A program made the position numbers and the translations under genes. From NCBI GenBank assembly GCA_020847395.1, contig JADLCD010000041.1, forward strand, positions 1 through 64,000: a stretch of DNA of 64,000 bases, in the 5' to 3' direction. Shown one piece after another: positions 35,288 through 42,843 of this stretch (position 1 is the first letter of the stretch; each line of letters begins with the position of its first letter). Source of the stretch: Chitinophagaceae bacterium. Lineage in GTDB: Bacteria > Bacteroidota > Bacteroidia > Chitinophagales > Chitinophagaceae. Under the pieces are notes generated by a model. The model saw only the letters and a program-made list of their open reading frames with translations, was not told the origin of the DNA and did no database searches.

Positions 35288-36292
35288 ATGTCTGCAAATA
35301 CTGAAAAGCTCAAAGCGCTTAAGCTAACCATTGACAAAATAGAAAAAGACTTCGGCAAAGGAAGTGTAATGATGATGAATGAAAAGGGAGAACAACAACT
35401 GGAAGTTGTATCAACCGGCTCCATCGGGCTTGATATAGCGCTGGGTGTTGGCGGCGTTCCCAAAGGAAGAATCGTAGAAATATACGGCCCTGAATCAACC
35501 GGTAAAACAACCATTGCTATACATATAATAGCAGAAGCGCAGAAAAAAGGCGGCGTATGCGCTATTATAGATGCGGAGCATGCCTTTGATAGTAACTATG
35601 CGCAAAGACTTGGCGTTGATGTAGACAATTTATTAATCTCGCAACCAGATTATGGTGAGCAGGGCCTGGAAATAGCGGATCGCCTGATTCTTTCCGGTGC
35701 GCTTGATGTAGTAGTGATAGATTCTGTTGCTGCTCTTGTGCCTAAGGGTGAGTTGGAAGGAGAAATGGGTGACAGCAAAATGGGTTTGCAGGCAAGGCTG
35801 ATGTCGCAGGCATTACGTAAATTAACAGCCACCATCAGCAAAACAAATACTGTGTGTATTTTCATTAATCAGTTAAGAGAAAAAATTGGTGTAATGTTCG
35901 GCAACCCCGAAACCACTACCGGTGGTAATGCACTTAAATTTTATGCTTCTGTAAGATTGGATATCCGCCGCATGGCGCAGATAAAAGATGGTGATGAAGC
36001 AGTAGGCAACCGTGTAAAAGTAAAAGTGGTGAAAAATAAAGTAGCGCCTCCTTTCAGGGCTGCTGAATTTGATATAGTGTTTGGTGAAGGCATTTCTAAA
36101 GTGGGCGAGATTATTGATATGGGTGTTGAAATGAACATCATTCAGAAAAGCGGTAGCTGGTATAGTTATAACAGCGATAAACTTGGGCAGGGAAGAGATT
36201 CAGTTAAGCAATTGCTGCTTGATAATCCTGAACTGGCAAATGAAATAGAAGCTAAGATCAGGGAAAAGATTAAGGAAGAACAGGCTGCATAG
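35288..36292 (+). CDS. recA: Recombinase RecA
   Basis: 334 residues. RecA coats single-stranded DNA, drives strand exchange and activates LexA cleavage. Walker [10 protein letters not shown] (~residue 66), [18 protein letters not shown], the Walker [13 protein letters not shown], loop L2 [27 protein letters not shown] and the C-terminal acidic/Lys-rich tail are all present. TATCTTTA at 35239-35246 is a one-mismatch -7 box. No LexA-type operator was recognised upstream. Confidence 0.98.
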   Translation: MSANTEKLKALKLTIDKIEKDFGKGSVMMMNEKGEQQLEVVSTGSIGLDIALGVGGVPKGRIVEIYGPESTGKTTIAIHIIAEAQKKGGVCAIIDAEHAFDSNYAQRLGVDVDNLLISQPDYGEQGLEIADRLILSGALDVVVIDSVAALVPKGELEGEMGDSKMGLQARLMSQALRKLTATISKTNTVCIFINQLREKIGVMFGNPETTTGGNALKFYASVRLDIRRMAQIKDGDEAVGNRVKVKVVKNKVAPPFRAAEFDIVFGEGISKVGEIIDMGVEMNIIQKSGSWYSYNSDKLGQGRDSVKQLLLDNPELANEIEAKIREKIKEEQAA

Positions 36293-36310
36293 AAGAGAAG
36301 TTTAGGGTAA

Positions 36311-36378
36311 AAGGTATAATGCGTAGGGTATAGGGAATGGTTTAATGCAAACCAGTTTCTTATACCTTACTTTTTTTG
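36311..36378 (+). terminator. Likely recA terminator with GGTATA word repeats
   Basis: AAGGTATAA (36311-36319) pairs with TTATACCTT (36360-36368), followed by ACTTTTTTTG. The loop repeats GTAGGGTATAGGG-type words. Confidence 0.58.
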
Positions 36379-36388
36379 AGCAGCACAG

Positions 36389-36456
36389 TATTTCAATCCC
36401 TGGCAACGAATGCTTCTTTACGGGCTTTGCCCCGTTGCGCACGCTGCGTTGAAATA
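36389..36456. repeat. Hairpin-rich segment between recA and mgsA
   Basis: TATTTCAA (36389-36396) and TTGAAATA (36449-36456) form an outer 8 bp pair, with ACGGGCTTTGCCCCGT (36420-36435) as an inner hairpin. No gene is seen in 36293-36613. Confidence 0.4.
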
Positions 36457-36583
36457 TACTTTCCTAACCTGACTAAGACCCAAAACTCATGGTAGTATAT
36501 TTTATATATTTTGCAGGCGCCCCTGTTTATTTAATTTGAAACGACCGCCTTAAATCCTATCTATAAACCTTCTACCTTTTAAT

Positions 36584-36591
36584 TAGCTTTG
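36584..36591 (+). promoter_or_regulatory. -7 element for mgsA
   Basis: TAGCTTTG is an exact TAnnTTTG, 22 bases before the mgsA ATG. Confidence 0.55.
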
Positions 36592-36613
36592 TTGCCGTAA
36601 AATATACATAGGC

Positions 36614-37066
36614 ATGATAAATTCCCGCATTTTAAAGAAAAGGAAAAGAATAGCATTGGTAGCGCACGACCATAAGAAAAAGGATTTGATTGAATGGGCG
36701 GTATTTAACAAAACCATGCTGGCAAAACATGAACTTGTTGCTACGGGCACAACAGGTAAGCTGCTTGAAGAAAGTCTTGACAGGCCGATTAGACAAATGC
36801 TTAGCGGGCCACTTGGCGGTGACCAGCAAATTGGTGCAATGATAGCCCAGGGAGAAATAGATGTACTTATATTCTTTTGGGATCCTATGGAAGCGCAACC
36901 TCACGACCCCGATGTAAAGGCATTGCTGCGACTCGCCATAGTATGGAATATTCCCGTTGCCAACGATAGAGCAACCTCAGATTTTTTAATGACATCTCCA
37001 TTGATGCATGAGGAATACGAAGCAATTATTCCTGACTATAGCGGCTATATAAAACGAACAGTATAA
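36614..37066 (+). CDS. mgsA: Methylglyoxal synthase
   Basis: 150 residues, family length. It converts dihydroxyacetone phosphate to methylglyoxal, a bypass of lower glycolysis when phosphate is short. IALVAHDHKKKDLIEW, LVATGTTGKLLEE (phosphate loop), GPLGGDQQIGAMIAQGEID (catalytic Asp region) and FFWDPMEAQPHDPDVKALLR are diagnostic. A GNAT acetyltransferase gene starts 2 bp after its stop. Confidence 0.97.
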   Translation: MINSRILKKRKRIALVAHDHKKKDLIEWAVFNKTMLAKHELVATGTTGKLLEESLDRPIRQMLSGPLGGDQQIGAMIAQGEIDVLIFFWDPMEAQPHDPDVKALLRLAIVWNIPVANDRATSDFLMTSPLMHEEYEAIIPDYSGYIKRTV

Positions 37067-37068
37067 AT

Positions 37069-37581
37069 ATGCAGGTTAGTTTGAGAAAATGGGAGCGGCG
37101 TGACCGGGATATTTTGGCTCAGCTCGCCAATAATATCAAGATATGGAATAATGTTAGAGACAGGCTTCCTCACCCGTATACTTTAAAAAATGCGGATGAA
37201 TTTATCCGCTATTGTACTACACCTGGTATACCTTTTGTATTAGCGATAGAAGCCGATAGAAACCTTGCCGGTTGTATAGGATTGGAAATGCAGGAAGACG
37301 TTGCCCGCATAAGCGCTGAAATTGGATATTGGATAGGAGAACCGTTTTGGGGCAAGGGGATAGCAACAAAAGCTGTAGCGCTTATGATGGATTATGTGGC
37401 GGAACATTTTCCTTTGCTGGTTCGCATATACGCTAAAATATTTCAGTTCAATGCCGCGTCTATGAAAGTGCTCGAAAAAAATGGATTTCACCTGGAATGT
37501 ATTCACCGGAAAGCTGTAGAAAAAAATAAGGTAATCTGGGATGAATATGTGTGGGTGAAATTCAACGATGCTGTTAAGTGA
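37069..37581 (+). CDS. GNAT family N-acetyltransferase (RimJ/RimL type)
   Basis: 170 residues. Acetyl-CoA loop IGEPFWGKGIATKAVALMMDY; late ARIYAKIFQFNAASMKVLEKNGF (shown in part) is typical of RimJ/RimL-like enzymes that acetylate protein N-termini or small molecules. It is 2 bp after mgsA, so the two are cotranscribed. Substrate unknown. Confidence 0.85.
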   Translation: MQVSLRKWERRDRDILAQLANNIKIWNNVRDRLPHPYTLKNADEFIRYCTTPGIPFVLAIEADRNLAGCIGLEMQEDVARISAEIGYWIGEPFWGKGIATKAVALMMDYVAEHFPLLVRIYAKIFQFNAASMKVLEKNGFHLECIHRKAVEKNKVIWDEYVWVKFNDAVK

Positions 37582-37602
37582 ATGAATTTACGCCATGCAA
37601 TA

Positions 37603-38931
37603 TTATTGCGCTGTTTTAAAAACAATATAAGGGCAGGCAACTGTTGCCATATACAAAGGGTTTTGTTGATGTGAAGGCGGATAGAAACATTCATACGGCG
37701 CAGCAGCTTCACCTCCTTTCCTAAAGTCATTTTCTCTTAAATCATCTATATATGCTTTTGCTAATTGCTGCGCATTTTTTTTATTGACTACTGCAATAGC
37801 ATAACACACCCATCCTGTTGGCGTGCCCCAGTACGCGCCGTTTTGATATATATTTTTTTGCGCTAACGAAAATTCCCATGCCGTTCTTTCATTGTAATCA
37901 TCCGTAGTTAATATATGCCTGATATTTCCTTTATATGCCAGCACACCTTTTTCATACGCATCTGATAATGCCTTACATGCTTTAGTAAGATCATTTCCTT
38001 CCAGAACATGCAGCCAGGCAGCGTATGCTGTTGACCAGGTATCTGCCTGTTTGCTTTTTCCTGTTGAAGCACGCAACATACCTCTTTCGTCTGCAAAAGT
38101 TGAAGGCAAAGCTTTTTTAATAGCCGCAGCAATTTGTTTGTATTGATTTGCTTTGGATGATTGATGAATCTTTTCAAATAATTCGGCCAATTCATTAGCT
38201 GCCTGGTACTTTAATAAAGATGAAAAGCAAAGATCACCTGTAATTTCTTCCGCATCTCTGAATCCAAAATCTACTCCTCTAAAGGCATCATTAGTGGTTA
38301 CAATATGATTATCTGTTCTGGCCGGGGGAACTTTAAATGCTATCTCTAACCTGTCAATTAAACGGGTTCCGTTGATTTTTTTATGCAGCAAACCAACATC
38401 TGAAGTTGTTTTTATACAATAGTATGCCATGTGAACAAAATAAAACTGGTCGCAATAAGGAGGCGTCATTCCAAATTGTTTTGTGCCCTGCTCTTCATAA
38501 TTATACGTACCGGGGTAATAAATGGGTAAACTATTATCAATACGAATGTGATCAGCAATAGCGCCCACGGGAACAAGACTACCGTTTTTTGTAATCCATG
38601 TTTGATTGCATTGCGTAGATGCAGTAAGCAGCAGCATATGCTTTTGTTCTTTAGCTGTAATAAAACCTGTTTCTAACGCCATTGCGTAATCTCTTATCCA
38701 GAATGCCGGATAAGCATTTCTGCCGCCGGGTCTTATCAAAACGCCACCGGTATTATTTGCACCAAAAGAAGGTATTGCCTGCCCGGGAAAAATTCTTGAG
38801 CTGTCTACAACTGTTTTTGTAATGGATTTTAAAAAAAGCAAATCATCACTACTGATAAGCGTTTGCTTTTGCTGCGGAAAGCAACATACATGAATAAGTA
38901 TGCTGCATGTAAGAATGGCAATACGAACCAT
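37603..38931 (-). CDS. Secreted protein resembling six-hairpin glycosidases
   Basis: 442 residues. Signal peptide ~1-20 (IAILTCSILIHVCCFPQ). YPAFWIRDYAMALETG at ~95 resembles the conserved segment of six-hairpin glycoside hydrolases and glycogen-debranching-like enzymes; ADTWSTAYAAWLHVLEG and GAYWGTPTGWVCYAIA follow the same helical-barrel pattern. No CAZy family can be assigned, and catalytic residues are not certain. Convergent with the GNAT gene across 21 bp. Confidence 0.62.
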   Translation of the reverse strand: MVRIAILTCSILIHVCCFPQQKQTLISSDDLLFLKSITKTVVDSSRIFPGQAIPSFGANNTGGVLIRPGGRNAYPAFWIRDYAMALETGFITAKEQKHMLLLTASTQCNQTWITKNGSLVPVGAIADHIRIDNSLPIYYPGTYNYEEQGTKQFGMTPPYCDQFYFVHMAYYCIKTTSDVGLLHKKINGTRLIDRLEIAFKVPPARTDNHIVTTNDAFRGVDFGFRDAEEITGDLCFSSLLKYQAANELAELFEKIHQSSKANQYKQIAAAIKKALPSTFADERGMLRASTGKSKQADTWSTAYAAWLHVLEGNDLTKACKALSDAYEKGVLAYKGNIRHILTTDDYNERTAWEFSLAQKNIYQNGAYWGTPTGWVCYAIAVVNKKNAQQLAKAYIDDLRENDFRKGGEAAAPYECFYPPSHQQNPLYMATVACPYIVFKTAQ

Positions 38932-39060
38932 AACCGGTTTTAATGTACAATATAGTTTTAAAAAAAATAATCACGTAAGGCATAGAGATATCGCTTTTAA
39001 AGTAATATCTGTGACCGAAATGACGACACCCGTACCCGTCATTCCTCTCCCGACCTTCGG

Positions 39061-39081
39061 GGCGCATTTCGGAAATGCGCC
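39061..39081. repeat. 21-base perfect palindrome GGCGCATTTC-G-GAAATGCGCC
   Basis: Ten-base arms GGCGCATTTC and GAAATGCGCC around a single G. It lies in the 219-base gap between the divergent secreted protein (37603-38931) and the gene at 39151. ATGACG/CGTCAT words occur just upstream (39020-39042). Confidence 0.6.
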
Positions 39082-39150
39082 GTTAAGAAACTATGGAATT
39101 CCGCTTTCTTCGAAAATATAGCGCTAAATTGCTGATGTAAATTGATGTAT

Positions 39151-39645
39151 ATGCAGAAAATAGAATTGACCAATAATCAGTACCGGTTATTATTACAGCT
39201 CGCATTTCTTGGTGTAGAAATGATAGACAATGCAGCTTTGAGCGAAGAAGAAGATAGCGAAGAAACTTCACCACTGTTGGATGAAGCCGTTGACCTGGAA
39301 AATTTTTTAATAGCACATTATAAAAAATTCGGTGTGAAAGATATAGTGGATGGCCGCGAAGGAGAAGATATGATAAAATATCAACCCGAATTTCTGGAAG
39401 AATGTAAATTTATTGCGAACAGTGCCTATATGAATAAAGCAGCAGAGATGGCGTCTTTCCAAATGGGCATAAGGGATTTTAAAGAAGTGAATGGACAGGA
39501 AGCACTGGATAATCTCTCTCCTGAAAAAGGCGTAGAAAATGTAATGAGCTATTCATCAAAATACCTCGAAGAAATTTTTGAGAAAGGCTTTGCTAATTTT
39601 TATTTACGCAATGCTACACCTTCAAAAATCATTACTTTTTCGTGA
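39151..39645 (+). CDS. Conserved-looking acidic protein, function unknown
   Basis: 164 residues from the ATG at 39151; ATG at 39145 and TTG at 39142 are in-frame alternatives. It starts MQKIELTNNQYRLLLQLAF, has an acidic stretch (SEEEDSEETS) and mixed helices (LENFLIAHYKKFGVKDIVDG). No signal peptide or membrane helix is seen, and no family is recognised. It lies upstream of uvrB on the same strand, 100 bp away. Confidence 0.7.
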   Translation: MQKIELTNNQYRLLLQLAFLGVEMIDNAALSEEEDSEETSPLLDEAVDLENFLIAHYKKFGVKDIVDGREGEDMIKYQPEFLEECKFIANSAYMNKAAEMASFQMGIRDFKEVNGQEALDNLSPEKGVENVMSYSSKYLEEIFEKGFANFYLRNATPSKIITFS

Positions 39646-39745
39646 GCAGCATTCAGCATGCAATAAGTAAGCGGGGAAACATAAGCTTACATCTCTCCTG
39701 TTACTATCAAAAAGCATTCGTTTATTAAGACTTAAGATTTTTGTC

Positions 39746-41788
39746 ATGCCTTTCAAATTACACTCATTATATACGCCTTCCGGCGATCAGCCGGAAGCAA
39801 TCAGGCAACTCACCGAAGGAATATTGCAGGGAGAAAAACACCAGACATTACTTGGTGTAACCGGGTCTGGTAAAACATTCACCATGGCGAATGTTATTCA
39901 TAATGTGCAACGCCCCACCTTAGTGCTTACGCATAATAAAACGCTGGTTGCACAATTATACGGAGAGTTCAGGCAGTTTTTTCCAGATAATGCGGTAGGT
40001 TATTTTGTTTCTTACTATGATTATTATCAACCAGAAGCATATATAGCCGTAAGTGATACTTATATAGAAAAAGATCTTTCCATAAATGAAGAATTAGATA
40101 AACTCCGTTTACAGGCAACCGCTCAATTATTAAGCGGCAGGCGGGATATTATTGTTGTTGCGTCGGTTAGTTGTATTTATGGTATTGGTAATCCTGCTGA
40201 ATTTGAAAACGGTATTATACGCATTCATCAAAAACAGGTAATCAGCCGCCAGGGCTTTTTGCATGCACTGGTCAATTCATTGTATTCCCGCAGCCAGGGA
40301 GATTTTACCCGCGGCACATTCCGTGTAAATGGAGATACTGTTGATATCAATCTTCCTTATATGGATTCCGGTTATCGTATCAGTTTTTTTGGTGATGAAA
40401 TTGAAACAATAGAAACGCTGGACATCAGCAGTGGCAAAAGAATTGCGGCTGTTGATAATGCGGCAATATTTCCCGCTAATTTATACCTGGCGCCAAAAGA
40501 TATGTTGCAGCAGGTATTATACGAGATACAGGATGAAATGGGGCGCCAGGTAGATTATTTTAAAAGTTCCGGAAAATATATAGAAGCACAACGATTAAGC
40601 GAAAGAGTTAATTATGATGTGGAGATGATTCGTGAACTCGGTTATTGTAATGGCGTTGAAAACTATTCCCGTTTTTTTGATCGTCGTGAGCCGGGTACAA
40701 GGCCATTCTGTTTGCTTGATTATTTTCCTAAAGATTTTTTATGCGTTATTGATGAGAGCCACCAAACCATTCCGCAAATAAGCGGAATGTATGGCGGCGA
40801 CAGGAGCAGGAAACTGGTATTGGTAGATTATGGTTTCAGGTTACCATCTGCATTGGATAACCGGCCCCTGAATTTTCATGAGTTTGAAAATATGCTTAAC
40901 CAAACGGTATACGTTTCTGCTACACCTGGCGATTACGAACTGGAAAAGACAGGCGGTGTTGTGGTTGAGCAGGTGGTGCGCCCAACCGGGCTTCTTGATC
41001 CGCCGATTGAAATAAGGCCAAGCGTAAACCAGATTGATGACCTGCTGGATGAAATTGATAAGCGTGTTACAAAAGGTGATCGTGTGCTGGTAACAACCTT
41101 AACCAAACGCATGGCAGAAGAAATGGATAAATATTTGCATCGCATCAATATCAAATCAAAATATATACATAGCGAAGTGGATACACTGGAACGTGTTGAG
41201 ATATTAAGGCAGCTTCGGTTAGGCGAGATAGATGTATTGGTTGGCGTGAACTTATTGCGTGAAGGGCTTGATCTTCCGGAGGTATCATTGGTGGCCATAC
41301 TTGATGCAGATAAGGAAGGATTTTTGCGTAATGAAAAATCGCTGACACAAACGGCTGGCCGCGCTGCCCGCAACGTGGATGGATTGGTAATTTTTTATGC
41401 AGATAAAATGACCGAAAGCATGCAGCGCACCATTGATGAAACCAACCGTCGCCGTGAAAAACAGGTGGCACATAATATTGAACATAATATTACGCCTACT
41501 ACGGTTAAAAAATCAAAAGACCAGGTGTTTGCGCAAACTTCTGTACTGGATATTAAAGGCTATGATACCAGCAAGCCTTATGCATTAGCGCCTGACGATG
41601 ATTTGGTAACCGTTGCCGCAGAAGACCAGGAAGAATATCAGACTGTTCCTAAAATGGAAAAGGCCATCGCGAAAATTAAAAAAGAAATGGAAAAAGCTGC
41701 GAGGGATCTTGATTTTATGGAAGCTGCAAGATTAAGAGATGAAATGTTTGCCATGCAAAAAAAACTGGAAGGAATGAAGCAGGGGTAG
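39746..41788 (+). CDS. uvrB: Excinuclease ABC subunit B
   Basis: 680 residues. UvrB verifies damage in nucleotide excision repair. Walker A GVTGSGKTFTMAN (~42); the beta-hairpin YFVSYYDYYQPEAYI; helicase motif DESHQTIPQISGMYGGDRSR; LLREGLDLPEVSLVAILDAD; TAGRAARN; and the C-terminal UVR motif DLDFMEAARLRDEM, which contacts UvrC. Complete. Word repeats of AATTTGAAAAT follow. Confidence 0.98.
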   Translation: MPFKLHSLYTPSGDQPEAIRQLTEGILQGEKHQTLLGVTGSGKTFTMANVIHNVQRPTLVLTHNKTLVAQLYGEFRQFFPDNAVGYFVSYYDYYQPEAYIAVSDTYIEKDLSINEELDKLRLQATAQLLSGRRDIIVVASVSCIYGIGNPAEFENGIIRIHQKQVISRQGFLHALVNSLYSRSQGDFTRGTFRVNGDTVDINLPYMDSGYRISFFGDEIETIETLDISSGKRIAAVDNAAIFPANLYLAPKDMLQQVLYEIQDEMGRQVDYFKSSGKYIEAQRLSERVNYDVEMIRELGYCNGVENYSRFFDRREPGTRPFCLLDYFPKDFLCVIDESHQTIPQISGMYGGDRSRKLVLVDYGFRLPSALDNRPLNFHEFENMLNQTVYVSATPGDYELEKTGGVVVEQVVRPTGLLDPPIEIRPSVNQIDDLLDEIDKRVTKGDRVLVTTLTKRMAEEMDKYLHRINIKSKYIHSEVDTLERVEILRQLRLGEIDVLVGVNLLREGLDLPEVSLVAILDADKEGFLRNEKSLTQTAGRAARNVDGLVIFYADKMTESMQRTIDETNRRREKQVAHNIEHNITPTTVKKSKDQVFAQTSVLDIKGYDTSKPYALAPDDDLVTVAAEDQEEYQTVPKMEKAIAKIKKEMEKAARDLDFMEAARLRDEMFAMQKKLEGMKQG

Positions 41789-41792
41789 ATAA

Positions 41793-41874
41793 TTTGAAAA
41801 TTGATTAATTTGAAAATTTGAAAATGGGGGGAATGTGGAAATTTGAAAATTTGAAAATTTGAAAATGTGAGAAT
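41793..41874. repeat. Tandem AATTTGAAAAT/GAAAATTT words behind uvrB
   Basis: AATTTGAAAA recurs at least five times between 41793 and 41870, then GTGAGAAT twice. Only the direct-repeat arm is present; no inverted arm is seen. The same word forms an inverted pair at 59526-59618. Confidence 0.7.
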
Positions 41875-41954
41875 GTGAGAATGAAAAGCATTATAGCGCC
41901 TTAGCTTACTTAGTTTCTTTGCGTGAACCATACTACGTTTATTAAATTCATTAT

Positions 41955-42683
41955 ATGCAAAGACAAATCACAACATGGTACAGCCCGGCTTTGTTTAAGG
42001 AAATGCCGGTGGTTACTTACGGGCACTATGGTTTCGCGTTACTGCTTGTGCCAACAGCGGCAGCGGATTACCTGGAGTATGAACGGTTTCAGCTTATTGA
42101 TTCACTCGCGCCATTTATTGATGAAGGAAAAATAAAGGTGTTCTCTATCAACAGTATCAATACGGAAAGCTGGCTGAATAATGATATGGAAGGTGCACAC
42201 AAAGCTATCCGCCAAAATCAGTTTAATGAATATGTTTTTAATGAAGTAATACCTTTTATTAAAAACAGTACTTCGTGGGATACACCGTTGATTGTTAGCG
42301 GCGCCTCGTTCGGGGCACTACACTCCATGAATTTATTTTTAAAACGCCCCGACCTTTTTAATGGCGTACTTGCCATGAGCGGTGTATATGATCTTACCGA
42401 ATACACCAAAGGCTATTATGATGAACAGGTATATTACAACTCACCGATACACTATATTCCCAACCTCACGGACAATTGGTATCTTGATCATATCCGCAAC
42501 GGAAAAATAATTATTGCTACCGGCAGCGGCGCTTATGAAGATCCGCAGGCAAACCGAAGATTTTCTGAAGTGCTATGGAATAAAGGCATCTGGCATGAGC
42601 TGGATATTTGGGGTGAAGATGTAACTCACGATTGGCCAACATGGCGCAAAATGTTACCCCATTTTATTGGAAGCAGATTTTAA
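41955..42683 (+). CDS. Alpha/beta-hydrolase-fold esterase
   Basis: 242 residues, no signal peptide. Nucleophile elbow SGASFGALHS (Ser ~115), a later Asp/His pair near the end (EDVTHDWPTWRKMLPHFI). It resembles the esterase D/FrsA-like group, often annotated as putative esterase. Substrate unknown. 166 bp after uvrB. Confidence 0.8.
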   Translation: MQRQITTWYSPALFKEMPVVTYGHYGFALLLVPTAAADYLEYERFQLIDSLAPFIDEGKIKVFSINSINTESWLNNDMEGAHKAIRQNQFNEYVFNEVIPFIKNSTSWDTPLIVSGASFGALHSMNLFLKRPDLFNGVLAMSGVYDLTEYTKGYYDEQVYYNSPIHYIPNLTDNWYLDHIRNGKIIIATGSGAYEDPQANRRFSEVLWNKGIWHELDIWGEDVTHDWPTWRKMLPHFIGSRF

Positions 42684-42843
42684 GCAATATTTTTTGTTTA
42701 CAGGCTGTATCGCTTCGATAGAGCGGCATAGGCGACGCTCCGTTCACCTGTTGAATATCCATTGAGCAATTTTCACCGGGTTTTTTAAAATCGTAATGTA
42801 ATATCCTTCTATTATTTTTCTTCCAAATCCCTACCTTAGCTAT

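Noticed and set aside
40933-41373. 146-codon minus-strand frame inside uvrB
   Set aside because: Fully contained in uvrB on the opposite strand and rich in Ser/Thr/Arg, as expected of a shadow frame.
41793-41874. Coding tandem repeat or CRISPR behind uvrB
   Set aside because: The unit is about 8-11 bases, has no spacers and no open frame across it; it belongs to the intergenic word-repeat family.
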